Shown here one piece after another: positions 52,345 to 61,439 of a stretch of 64,000 bases of DNA. Made by a program: the position numbers and the translations under genes. A model generated the notes under the pieces. The model ran no database searches and was not told where the DNA came from. It saw only the letters and a program-made list of their open reading frames with translations. The stretch's first letter is position 1. Each line of letters begins with the position of its first letter. The stretch is from assembly GCA_022539475.1 (NCBI GenBank), contig VCMS01000117.1, forward strand, positions 62,001 to 126,000, read 5' to 3'. Source of the stretch: Gracilaria domingensis (Eukaryota > Rhodophyta > Florideophyceae > Gracilariales > Gracilariaceae).

Positions 52345-52442
52345 GGACACGGATACGGACGAGACTGGCAGTGCGCTGGGAGGAGCTGCCGAAAGCGGGA
52401 GTGCCCAGCGTAAGTCGCCATTTAAAGGCTCGCCTCCGTTGT
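52345..52442 (-). repeat. Outer inverted repeat, right copy
   Basis: Mirror of 50705-50800. Ends 14 bp before the start codon at 52456. Confidence 0.85.
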
Positions 52443-52455
52443 TTGCGCTGAAGCG

Positions 52456-53703
52456 ATGGATTCCACCGATGATGGAGAGGAGATACATCCTATCGACATG
52501 AGTGCTCCGCCTCCGGCGTTCCATGCATATGTCAGACTTTTCTTGGTTCTTCGCGATGCTTTGGCAAACAGCGATGGAGGCCCTGATCGGCCACGGGACG
52601 TAGGCTTTAGAGGGCTAATAGAGTTCTGCGCCGAGAACTATAAGGATATTCCGGAGGCAAGGAAGATGTTTGAGGAGGCCACTAACTCCAAGAACCTGCA
52701 GAACTTGACACTGCAACAGCTGCGAAAGAGTGTTGTGAATAACAAACCTGTGGAACAACGATATCTTGTAACGAAGCTTCTTGACAAGAAGGACGGGGAT
52801 GAGGACCAGAGACTCCGCGATTTTTTCCTTCTCTCTATGGATATGGGTATATACCTACCGGTGCGATGCCTGGTTGGTTATTTCATGACCAGGAGAAAGC
52901 AGGTTCTGAAGACGACAGTGTTCATCCCACCAACAGCTGTGAACCCATTTGAGGTCGTTATATACTTATCATACCTCGGCCACATAATGGGAGAGAACGA
53001 CAACATCCGAATGATGAAGAAGAAACAACCGAAAAAGAAACGAAAAGTGAACCATGCACCATCTTTGTACATACCCACTTTTACGTCGTTCTCCAAAGAC
53101 AACTGTGATCGACTGGGATTCGGTATCAGTGAGGTCGTATGGGCATGGAGTTGTTTTGCGGCTCATCTTGGATACACGAACGTTCAGCACATGGTGAAAC
53201 CATACATTTACATGAATATGCAGACGTTGAAGTATACAGCGCTAGAGACAAGGGAGTCTGGTTATGCCCCGCCGAGCCAGAGTACTCGATTGAACTCACA
53301 GGATGTGTCACAGAGCAGTACAAGTGGATCGGTGGAGACCTTGAGTGATGAATGCGATACAAACCTCCGAATACTGGCTAAGGAATTTTTGACAGACCTC
53401 GAAACCATATGCACCCACGGTAGCCTCTATAACTTACGGGCTGATCAGATGAGGAACTGGATAGAGTTTTCGGAGATACGGATGGATACCGTATCTGGTT
53501 CTGACTCCGGTGAGTTGCCTGCTCGATTTCAGAAGTTTTCGGAGTTGCTATGGAAACCGATACAGGATATGCGTCATGCGGTAGGGTTCCATGTCGGCAT
53601 TCACGCGAAACCTGATATTGAACTGACGAAAACCCCTAAAACTTCCGGTAATGCCGAACCTTCTTCGACCAAGTCTGCCCCACCCCCACCTCGTCGAGAG
53701 TAA
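52456..53703 (+). CDS. Unrecognised nuclear protein preceding the methyltransferase
   Basis: 415 codons. No known domain. It contains PKKKRKV, identical to the classic SV40-type nuclear localisation signal, within a Lys-rich stretch near residue 195 (KKKQPKKKRKVNH). Before it are helical segments (RDFFLLSMDMGIYLPVRCLVGYFMTRRKQ) and after it a Trp-containing helix (SEVVWAWSCFAAHLGY). The C-terminus is Pro/Ser-rich. The next ORF starts right after it on the same strand, suggesting a two-part product or shared transcript. Confidence 0.55.
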   Translation: MDSTDDGEEIHPIDMSAPPPAFHAYVRLFLVLRDALANSDGGPDRPRDVGFRGLIEFCAENYKDIPEARKMFEEATNSKNLQNLTLQQLRKSVVNNKPVEQRYLVTKLLDKKDGDEDQRLRDFFLLSMDMGIYLPVRCLVGYFMTRRKQVLKTTVFIPPTAVNPFEVVIYLSYLGHIMGENDNIRMMKKKQPKKKRKVNHAPSLYIPTFTSFSKDNCDRLGFGISEVVWAWSCFAAHLGYTNVQHMVKPYIYMNMQTLKYTALETRESGYAPPSQSTRLNSQDVSQSSTSGSVETLSDECDTNLRILAKEFLTDLETICTHGSLYNLRADQMRNWIEFSEIRMDTVSGSDSGELPARFQKFSELLWKPIQDMRHAVGFHVGIHAKPDIELTKTPKTSGNAEPSSTKSAPPPPRRE

Positions 53704-54309
53704 ATGGACCTCGTGAGCTCCGATAGCGACGACTTCGAGAAGCCGGTGAATCTTGCGGAGCATGAATCTCGGGTTGCCGGTTACATCATCCAAAAGACTG
53801 GTATTGAGCCGCCCAGGAAGGGGATATCCAGTCTCCTTCGAATGAATATGGACAAGGTGTGGAAAGGGATGAGAAAGTCACACTTTGTAGCGTACAACTG
53901 TGACATGAAGGACCTGAGGCACACACACGAAACATTTGTGAATCAGAATGAGATTTTATGGGGTGAGGCACAGCTTGTCCTAACAGACCCTCCCTTTAAC
54001 ACTCGAAGGAAGAGGAACAAACGGAATAGTGCTCACGATGTCTTCAGTGAGGATGACATGATGAGTACGGCTGACTTAATAAGTTCCGCGCTTCGGTCAG
54101 GTGGAACTTCATTATATTCCGTGCCATGTCACAGTTTCATGTTTGGCACAGGATACTTTCGGAAACGGCGAGTACGAAAGATGAAGCTGGAAGCGAAGGT
54201 AAGCCAGAACTCATGCCTTCGTTTAAAGTGGATGGGAATCCACTGGTGTTCATCCGGGATCAAAGTAATGTTGGAGGGAATCCACGGAAGTTTGAGATAC
54301 AGCCCGTAA
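53704..54309 (+). CDS. N-terminal part of a beta-class DNA amino-methyltransferase
   Basis: Residues 85-100 read EAQLVLTDPPFNTRRKR: DPPF is motif IV, the catalytic tetrad of N6-adenine (or N4-cytosine) DNA methyltransferases, preceded by the expected hydrophobic strand. Downstream, DLISSALRSGGTSLYSVP resembles motifs V-VI. The SAM-binding motif I lies further downstream in the ORF at 54126-55220, which is the motif order of the beta class (HinfI/CcrM type). The two ORFs use different frames in their overlap; whether this is splicing or decay was not resolved. Confidence 0.65.
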   Translation: MDLVSSDSDDFEKPVNLAEHESRVAGYIIQKTGIEPPRKGISSLLRMNMDKVWKGMRKSHFVAYNCDMKDLRHTHETFVNQNEILWGEAQLVLTDPPFNTRRKRNKRNSAHDVFSEDDMMSTADLISSALRSGGTSLYSVPCHSFMFGTGYFRKRRVRKMKLEAKVSQNSCLRLKWMGIHWCSSGIKVMLEGIHGSLRYSP

Positions 54310-55220
54310 CGGAGTACGCCGTTCATGGGGTGAAGCGTGGATTGCGACCATCCGAGGAAGCCAGTCTTACTCCATTTGAGGAGAACAATTTCATTCCTTC
54401 TACTTTCCCCGCCAACAGGAATGTAATTGACCGGGTGCCAAAACCGAGAGCGGGGGAGTGGTTGACATGGAAGGTAAATGAGCCAGGTAGTTCAGTACCA
54501 AGTGGGCAGTACATAAGACCGGAGCAGAAGTCGAGGGAGTTGATGAAAGAGTTGATATGTCGCTTCACAAGACCGGGTGATCTTGCCATGGACATGTTCG
54601 CGGGAACTATTTCTACGGGTATGGCGTGCCTATCGCTGACCAAGCATAGGAAGTTCTTGGGGTGCGAGAAGAATAGGCCATGTTTCAGCCATGCGAAGCA
54701 CCATCTAACGACTCTTATGGCCGAAGTTATTCGCGGGGGGAAGAATGACATCCTGGTTGAACAAAAGGTGGTGGATGCGGCTTCAACGACCTATGAACGG
54801 GTTCCACATCGGGACCGAGGTCGGCTTGAATGGGAGGCTCCATCTGGATACCCCCAGTACCAAGTGATGCCTGCACATATTACTCAGTTCCTAGGAAGAT
54901 ACTGGAAGGACTGGGACTTTGTCGACAAGTGTGGACAGCATACTGTAGATCTTTGGGAGGAGAAGTACCGAGGAGCTCTGAATCTAATGGATATGCATAT
55001 GCTGTTGACTGTTGAAGCCAATCGCTATCGCTTACATGTAGCATCTTCTAAGATTCGACATACCCGTGCTGGTATGGGGGTGTTCACGGAACATAAGATA
55101 TTGGCTGGGGAAACTATCTGTCATTTTTATGGAACTTTGGTATACACGGATCTGACGAACCGGAAGGAAAGACACTTAACGTATGGAAGTGGCTGTCTCG
55201 GAGCAACTCCAGTGCGGTAA
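54126..55220 (+). CDS. Methyltransferase SAM-binding part joined to the start of a SET domain
   Basis: 364 codons. SRELMKELICRFTRPGDLAMDMFAGTISTGMACL (shown here only by its parts: motif X-like SRELMKELI and motif I DMFAGTISTGMAC), then KHRKFLGCEKN (motif II), are typical of the DNA amino-methyltransferase C-terminal half. A linker of ~110 residues follows. From about residue 305, IRHTRAGMGVFTEHKILAGE and TICHFYGTLVY read like the opening strands of a SET domain. So DNA-methylating and protein-lysine-methylating modules sit in one reading frame. Confidence 0.65.
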   Translation: MSQFHVWHRILSETASTKDEAGSEGKPELMPSFKVDGNPLVFIRDQSNVGGNPRKFEIQPVTEYAVHGVKRGLRPSEEASLTPFEENNFIPSTFPANRNVIDRVPKPRAGEWLTWKVNEPGSSVPSGQYIRPEQKSRELMKELICRFTRPGDLAMDMFAGTISTGMACLSLTKHRKFLGCEKNRPCFSHAKHHLTTLMAEVIRGGKNDILVEQKVVDAASTTYERVPHRDRGRLEWEAPSGYPQYQVMPAHITQFLGRYWKDWDFVDKCGQHTVDLWEEKYRGALNLMDMHMLLTVEANRYRLHVASSKIRHTRAGMGVFTEHKILAGETICHFYGTLVYTDLTNRKERHLTYGSGCLGATPVR

Positions 55221-55223
55221 AAG

Positions 55224-55592
55224 TTGTTTTCTATGATGGTCACTGTGGCTGGTACGGAGTTTCTGCACCTGAGGAACAGACCAGGACAGGCTCAGGATAG
55301 GAAGGAGAGCGAAGTGTACATTGTCCCGGCGCCTTTTTGTATCGGGGGCTACATTAACGACGCCGGATATCATGCCGGGGATCTCGATTTATCGCAGCCC
55401 CGGTCAAACAGGACTCGAAGTGCCAATGTGCAGATGGTGGAAGCGAAGTCTGTGATACAGTTTAAGTCCGACCTTTCTAACTATGCTCTACTTCGTTGTA
55501 GAGCAGTAAGAGATATTGAGAGGGGCGAAGAGTTGTATTTCAACTACGGAGAGCAGTACGCCTGGGACTGGGCTCTGACATTGGAGCAATAG
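55224..55592 (+). CDS. SET domain, C-terminal half
   Basis: 122 codons. GGYINDAGYH (equivalent of the SET 'NHxC/P' knot), RSANVQ, then YALLRCRAVRDIERGEEL and YFNYGEQYAWDW, which match the 'a.rdI..GEEl..dYG..Y' end of SET histone methyltransferases. It continues the SET domain begun in the preceding ORF. Confidence 0.65.
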   Translation: MFSMMVTVAGTEFLHLRNRPGQAQDRKESEVYIVPAPFCIGGYINDAGYHAGDLDLSQPRSNRTRSANVQMVEAKSVIQFKSDLSNYALLRCRAVRDIERGEELYFNYGEQYAWDWALTLEQ

Positions 55593-55838
55593 ATGAGTTC
55601 AGTACCGAATAGAAATTAAATATGCTTGTGAATGTTGCAGCTGCCTGCAATACGCGTTGTACATGTACACTGGAGCTCTTCATCTATTTGTAACGGCGAT
55701 ATTTGCGACCCATTGGGCACCTCAAATTCCTAAAAAGCAGGAACTGCGGAGTCTCCCGGAATATCTGAACCATGCACCCCCCCCCCACCCCCTCCCCCCC
55801 CAACAAGTTCGTTTCATTACCCCGTTTATCTCCACAAC

Positions 55839-56275
55839 ATGTTTATAACGCCGAGAAAGCGAAATAGTACGCAGCGGAACAAGAGTGGACAGAAGAAGAG
55901 AAGAGCATCGGATGATACGAATCAGGCTACAAGCACCGCACTTCCTAAACGGAAGTCGTCCTCGACGAAGGAGAGAGTCAGTGGGCGTCCTTCTACAGTA
56001 CTCCCTCGCCCATCTCGCAGGGAGCGTCTTCCGTGATTCCGTCAAGAATTCGTGGATCAGCGAACGATGTCGTGCCGTCAACTGCCGATAATGCAAATCC
56101 TGCATCTGTCTCTGCTCCTCAAGAAGATGAGGTAGCTCGGTCCAACGGGTCAGGACAGGAGGGCATGACAACTGGAACTGAAGAGGTTCGTATGAAACCA
56201 AAACCTTCATGTCCCCGGCCGATATCGAAGACCGGAGCTACTGGGGCGCGGGTTACGCCGCCCAGTGGATCTTGA
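55839..56275 (+). CDS. Short basic ORFs at the start of the coiled-coil unit
   Basis: Overlapping small ORFs (55839-56036 and 56033-56275) are Lys/Arg/Ser-rich (KRNSTQRNKSGQKKRRASDD) and then Pro-rich. The second contains RPISKTGATGAR, the first of three degenerate RP-x-RTG repeats continued in the next ORF. Probably the N-terminal part of the same product. Confidence 0.35.
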
Positions 56276-56287
56276 CAACAAGGTACA

Positions 56288-57034
56288 ATGACGAGAAGTC
56301 GTGAGAGCCCTAGTATATTAAGATCGTCACGTCCCTCCTTGTCTTTTAGAACTGGGGCCGCTATGAATCGTATTATGCCTCGCAATGGGTCCGAACAAGG
56401 AAGAAAGACAATAAGAAATCGAGAGACAACTGATAGACGATTTACTCCTCGACCTTCCCCTCTTTCCAGAACGGGGGTCGTTGAAGCTCGTACGAGGCCC
56501 AATTCTTCTGATATACGATGCCATGGAGGAGGACAGACACGGGAGTTGGAGCTCGGAGCCGTGCCAAGGGTGGACACAGAACGCCTGCAGCCTCTCGTGT
56601 CTAAGGGTATGGCACATGAGGATAGTTCCGATAACGAAATAACACCGAATCCTGCGGCAGTACTGGGGCCTGTCGCCGAAGAGGCTAGGGAAATACCGGA
56701 AGATATCCAAACTGGTGTGAATTCAACCTCTATGAACAGACGTGATCTTTTAAATGAACTGAATTGCTTGAAAGAAAAGGTTAAGACGCTACAAGAGGAC
56801 TTGATGGGTCGGGGTATTCTAGTGAAGGTCGCCCAAGAGCAGAGTACGGCTTTGAAAAAGAGGCTTAAAGAGAAGGATCTAGTCATTGAAGGGCTAAGGG
56901 GGGCACTGAAACAGGAGAGAGATAGCAGTACACGTGCTGGTGTGAACCTGGGCAGACAGGTCGAAAGGAGCATAAAATTGAGGTGTGCGACGAGTTTCGA
57001 GGGGTTGCTCGAGCAGTGTATCACAACATGCTGA
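56288..57034 (+). CDS. Disordered/coiled-coil protein of the same module
   Basis: 248 codons. The first ~130 residues are disordered with the repeats SRPSLSFRTGAA and PRPSPLSRTGVV. A coiled coil follows at about 150-215 (LLNELNCLKEKVKTLQEDLM, STALKKRLKEKDLVIEGL). No family recognised. It may be a structural or DNA-binding partner of the module; later ORFs at 56983-57459 and 57507-58082 continue on the same strand. Confidence 0.45.
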   Translation: MTRSRESPSILRSSRPSLSFRTGAAMNRIMPRNGSEQGRKTIRNRETTDRRFTPRPSPLSRTGVVEARTRPNSSDIRCHGGGQTRELELGAVPRVDTERLQPLVSKGMAHEDSSDNEITPNPAAVLGPVAEEAREIPEDIQTGVNSTSMNRRDLLNELNCLKEKVKTLQEDLMGRGILVKVAQEQSTALKKRLKEKDLVIEGLRGALKQERDSSTRAGVNLGRQVERSIKLRCATSFEGLLEQCITTC

Positions 57035-57459
57035 CGTGGGCAAGGAGAGAAACAAGTGAGCTATGGCTGGAAGGTGAGTCGCTCACCCGAAATTGGGGTA
57101 GCCGTGCCGAGAAGGTGGAAGACGCAACTGAGAGTGGGGAAGGGCTTATTGAGCCGGAGGAAGGTGGTTCATACATGGTTCCTAAAAACCCCGTGGAGCT
57201 CTTGGGCAGTTTTGGCATGTTCACACCGTCGGTAGAGGGGGGGCCAGATGCTTTGCTGAAGAAAATGGTTGAAAGCGAGTTGAAGGAGTTGAGCTGGGAA
57301 GGTATTAGAAAAGCATCTCTTACCGACAGGTGTATACTGGAACTTTGTGCAGATATGTGCCTTAGGCAGAGAATGCGGCAGACCATGAGTGACGTCGTGG
57401 GCGTTCGTAAGAGAAATACGAGGGAGATAAACTATTTCTGCTCCTGGGGTACGATCTGA
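56983..57459 (+). CDS. Hypothetical ORF, helical
   Basis: 158 codons on the same strand, overlapping the preceding ORF. Helical and charged (DALLKKMVESELKELSWEGIR, ILELCADMCLRQRMRQTM). No family recognised; likely part of the same product as its neighbours. Confidence 0.4.
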   Translation: MCDEFRGVARAVYHNMLTWARRETSELWLEGESLTRNWGSRAEKVEDATESGEGLIEPEEGGSYMVPKNPVELLGSFGMFTPSVEGGPDALLKKMVESELKELSWEGIRKASLTDRCILELCADMCLRQRMRQTMSDVVGVRKRNTREINYFCSWGTI

Positions 57460-57506
57460 TTTGGAGAAGAACAAAGCTGGTAGAAGAGAATGCTGACGAA
57501 CTCACA

Positions 57507-58082
57507 ATGCAGTTGAAGGAAGCGCAGGAGAACATACTGCGTCTTGACGAAAATGGTGTACCGCACACTTCATGGTGGAGAAAAGCCCCATTTGTTCGTC
57601 TAAAGTACTCCAATGCGGACAATGTCGAGGATATGCCGACGGAAGATCAAGACTTGTTCTTCCGAAACCGTGTCGGGGTACAAGTACTGAAGGAGTTTAT
57701 TGGGTATGATGTGGAAGACAAGGATACGGGCACCTTTTTAGATGGCACAATACTGTTGCTCGCACGTTTGGACGCTTGGGTGTTGACGGTTGTGAGCCTT
57801 CTAAGTACGGATGTGTCAAGTGGTGACCAGAGACAGAAACTGTTTACAAAGAAGTTTGCCCAACTGCTACCTCTGTGTTTAAAGAATGTTCTGGGGGATG
57901 TTAGGCAACGTGTCTTGAGGACCAATTCCAGCGAGTTTCATAATTTTGGAACGACAACGGAAGATTGGACTAAGGTTCTTGGTAATGACATGAGAGAGGC
58001 TACATTTCGATATCGAATGCCGTCGAACGGAAGACTCTACCTCACTGTGAAAGAACAATTTTTTATTGACAGTGTGAGCTGA
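57507..58082 (+). CDS. Hypothetical ORF, C-terminal part of the coiled-coil unit
   Basis: 191 codons. Begins within a coiled coil (LKEAQENILRLDENG) and continues with a mixed alpha/beta region (FLDGTILLLARLDAWVLTVVSLL, FTKKFAQLLPLCLKNVLGD). Unrecognised. It converges on the transposase at 58235. Confidence 0.4.
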   Translation: MQLKEAQENILRLDENGVPHTSWWRKAPFVRLKYSNADNVEDMPTEDQDLFFRNRVGVQVLKEFIGYDVEDKDTGTFLDGTILLLARLDAWVLTVVSLLSTDVSSGDQRQKLFTKKFAQLLPLCLKNVLGDVRQRVLRTNSSEFHNFGTTTEDWTKVLGNDMREATFRYRMPSNGRLYLTVKEQFFIDSVS

Positions 58083-58234
58083 AGATTGGGGTCTATTAGC
58101 GATTGTTTCGTTGGTGAATGCAAGGAAGGGGATATGGAGTTCAAGGAAATGGACATGAACGATTTCGGAAGTAACACAGAATCACAAGAAAAGGCACCAC
58201 AAGGTGAACATGTAGAGGATGGAGCCCTTAATGT

Positions 58235-61200
58235 TTAAGGCTGTACAAGATCAACGTGCTCAGTTGGTCCTTCATCTGAATCATGATAGAATCGATTGAT
58301 GTAGAATCGGTGTTGAAACCATTGAAGTGGAGGACAAAAAGGTGGAGCAGGGTAGTTTGATCGAACAACATGGACAGTTCCCTGTAGTGCAGAAGCCGGA
58401 ACCATCCCGTACCAAGGAGTTAACTCTACGATAGTCTCCGCTTTGGAATGACGAGGGAACGGAAGAGTGTGGTTCTTTTCATCGTTTGTAGCCCACCGTA
58501 AAGATATGCATTTCAATATGAGGTCGATGCTTGTTGCGGGGGGTAAAACCTCGAAATACCGGACGAATGCCCCCTCTGGTGCGGTAAGTGCAGAATCAAG
58601 GAGAGATATTCGAATCAGAGCGACTACCTGGGCAACCCAAGTCTATGAATCTTCTCCGCTTACCAATACAGTGGAAAACTTTGGCTTTCTACTGGGACCA
58701 AATGCTGGAGAAGCGAAGACACGTTGGATGATGGGGTATTTGGGTCGTCCCAGCTTAAGTGCCTTAGAAGACGAATCGAAGTGTTCAAGAGTCGGAACGA
58801 AACCGCCTTTCACGAGGGCCGAATTCACCAGAGTTATCCTTGTCTTTTCTGGGAAGTATGTAATAGAGTGCTCATCCACTGTTTCTTTCACGAGACTGAG
58901 GAAAGGAGGAAGGGCCTGTTCACCAATTTGGTCAAGAATCGACCTTGTGTCCGTACTTGAGAACATCTCTCTAACAGCAGTCCATGTTTTTGAATTGGAC
59001 ATACTTGAAACACAATGTTGAACAGCTCGTAAAGTGAAAGAACGCCCTCTCATTGCAAACCGAGGAAGCTGTGTGGAAGTTCCTGGTAAACCTGGATTAC
59101 GCTGGTAAGGAGTATTGCCATTCCATTGCTTTCCAACATTTCCGTGCTCAATGGAGCGAATAGTCTCCCCCACAGCCGTTGCTGTTCTTCTGGACGTCTT
59201 TTTGTAGTGTCTCTTAAATAGCAGGTGTGCATGTTCGTACATGCCTGTTTCGTAGTACTTGATACTTCCCAGACGACGAATATCGTCCACGAGATGATCG
59301 AGAAGATGAAACTTCAGAGTTCCCAGTCTGGAGGGATGAAAATCCGCCAGAGTCATTGTTGCGGAACGCTTGAAGGCTTCAATCTCCGAACCAAGACACA
59401 GGAGAGAGCTTTCAGTCCAATACGGGTCACGTTTGTATCTGAATAAAGTCGAAAGCAAGTCTGAGTATTGAGGGAAAATGTTTGTGATTGAGGCAACGTC
59501 CTGTTCTCCACAGCATATGTCAAAGAATGCTCCTATGAAGGGGAAGAGCATGTCAAGTGCTTTGTAGTTTTTGGTCTCCAGCATTCCACGGAGACCGTCT
59601 TTCGTGAAGTTACCATTCAAAGATTTACCTTTCTCTTGCGTGGAGAAATCGATGTGTAAACCTTTGGCAGGATAATCGTGTTTTATGTCAGCTAGAATTG
59701 CGTTTGCATGGTGGGGGAGTTGGGTGCGTATCGTTCAAAATGAACGCGATGAAGATGTTTCTATTCTTGTGCATACGGTGTCTGACTGCAGTCTCTCGAT
59801 TGTGGCCGTTTTTATCAGCTTCGAGACGCAAAGATGCAAGTTGTGTAACGGGTTGAATGAGAACAAACTGTATGGAGACAATCTCGGGATCATTCAAAGG
59901 CTTACGGAAGTTTCGAGGAACGAAGGAATGAGAGATATGGAATTTGAACGCATCAGAGTATCCGCCAGAGATGTCCTCTCCCTCGCACGACGTGGACGTC
60001 TTTCCGGCTCGTCTTTTCGTGCATGTTCTAAGATAGCTGTGTATGTCTTTCGGATGCTTTCGTGTGCTTTTGAGAACTTCCGTTGAATGAGGTGGGAACA
60101 TGACTGCATAAAGATGAGCGAGGGGCTTTGCATCTATGACACGGGCTTTCCGTTTTGGTCCCATAAAGAATAGACAGAATGTCCTTAGCATCAGGAATAT
60201 CCGCACAATAACTTGCAAGCAGAGGATGGCACACTCGACTTAGTTTGTCTTCGCCGATGAACTGAAAACCTTTCTGCGTGAGATTTAGAATAGGCTCCAG
60301 GACTTGACGAAGAGATTCTTGAAGGATTTGCATCCTGGACTCGCGTAGAGACTTAATAGAAACGAATGGCATTGCGTCTGCTTCAGATGCGGAAACCTCG
60401 ATCAGTGTGGTAGGGAAGTATGCCACTACTCCCTAGCAAAACCCATTGTCATTGAATCATCATGCGGCGGTAAATGAAATTGACGCCTTTCAATAAAATG
60501 TAAGGGCGCTTTCGAGGAATTTAATTTTTCCAAAAATTCACACTCATGGAAATGTCAGTGAAACAAAAACTTACTTATTTCTCAATGACGTTGGTCATAT
60601 TATCTTACTACACCGGTCATCTTTTCTGCAAGTCTGCTGAAACCTCTTTTAGTTTTCCCTCGACGAGTTTTGCCTGGGACTGTGAGGTCATCATGGATGC
60701 ACTTACGGCGTAGCTCGTCGGAGAAATTGAGAAATATGAGGTGAAGAGGATAGGCGGTAACCGATGTTTGCTTTAGAGTTGTTGAAGACTTATCGGTGTA
60801 TACCTGCAGAAGACCTACGAAAGATTCACTGTAACTTATTTCTTGGGAGTACCACACTATTCTACTATCCAAAGAGCCCATGACCATTTCCTTAAGTTTT
60901 GAGGTGGCGTCTCTTGCGAGAGAGCTGGACATGGGGTGAGATATTTTCGTGGAGTGGGTCTGAGGTATAGGGTGGAAGAATGTGTTTTCGTTGTGAGCCA
61001 ACTGGAGCTGTTTCACAAGTGTCTGAACGGGGTCTCTCGTGTAGAGGGTGGCGCTGAACTTACATCCTTCTGGCGAGACAGTTCTTCGATTGAAACCGTT
61101 CTTTGAGGCGTATCGTTCGAAAATGGCGTTCCTCAGTTCTGTACAGCGCTTGGAACTTGTTATGGTCTCGTTGAATCGCTTTTGCGAGAATCGCGGGTCC

Positions 61201-61439
61201 CGAAGTAGCCCAATTAGCTCGTCAGCCTCACGATGACCAAGGTTGGAAGCCACTGAAGCCAGAAAAACCGTGAGATAATCCATATGCAAATCACCGAGGG
61301 TCTCCTCAGAAGGCACTGGGCGGGAACTGCTTCCGTGTTCTCGCTCTAATGACGCGGGACCCGGGGAAGGAGAAACACAATGCGAAGTGTCCGGAATCGG
61401 AGGGGCGCACGGAGTGGGGTCGACGATGTCCTCGGACAC
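58235..61439 (-). mobile_element. Plavaka/CACTA-type (Tnp2-like) DNA transposase, broken, with an intron
   Basis: Segments in order on the minus strand match Plavaka/En-Spm transposases: LLQVYTDKSSTTLKQTSVTAYPLHLIFLNF (motifs 'SDKT...' and 'YPVYLTIGN'), RLAEKMTGV then GVVAYFPTTL, HPLLASYCADIPDAKDILS and YGTKTESPCHRCKAPR ('ADxPE...GxxxCxxC'), NPLHNLHLCVSKL ('DxLHxLHxGV'), GMLETKNYKALDMLFPFIG, and FHLLDHLVDDIRRLGSIKYYETGMYEHAH ('HxLxHxxDDIRRFG'). The C-terminus ends in RFYHDSDEGPTEHVDLVQP. The reading frame shifts at least twice between 60.1 and 59.6 kb, so this copy should not make transposase. The N-terminal ~100 residues are Pro/Ser-rich. Terminal repeats were not located. Confidence 0.75.
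60433..60608 (-). other. Likely intron in the Plavaka-type transposase
   Basis: 176 bp, GTAAGA donor after ...MTGV and GCTAG acceptor before GVVAYFPTTL. Removing it joins two homologous segments in phase 0. Confidence 0.6.

Larger units (their letters stand above)
50641..52455. promoter_or_regulatory. Mirror-image control region between the divergent ParB-like and methyltransferase modules
   Basis: Three blocks occur in inverted copies around an axis near 51.5 kb. The outermost (about 50705-50800 vs 52345-52442) lies immediately upstream of each divergent gene. The middle block (about 51000-51300 vs 51720-52165) contains the palindromes. The inner block is about 51300-51410 vs 51607-51720. 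The central ~195 bp and the stretches 50800-50995 and 52165-52345 are not matched. Both outer copies contain TTTAAA (50717-50722 and 52421-52426), a likely TATA-type element near each start codon. Confidence 0.8.

Noticed and set aside
56119-57024. 301-codon minus-strand ORF
   Set aside because: Antisense of the coiled-coil ORF; lacks any motif and its Ser/Leu richness mirrors the sense strand.
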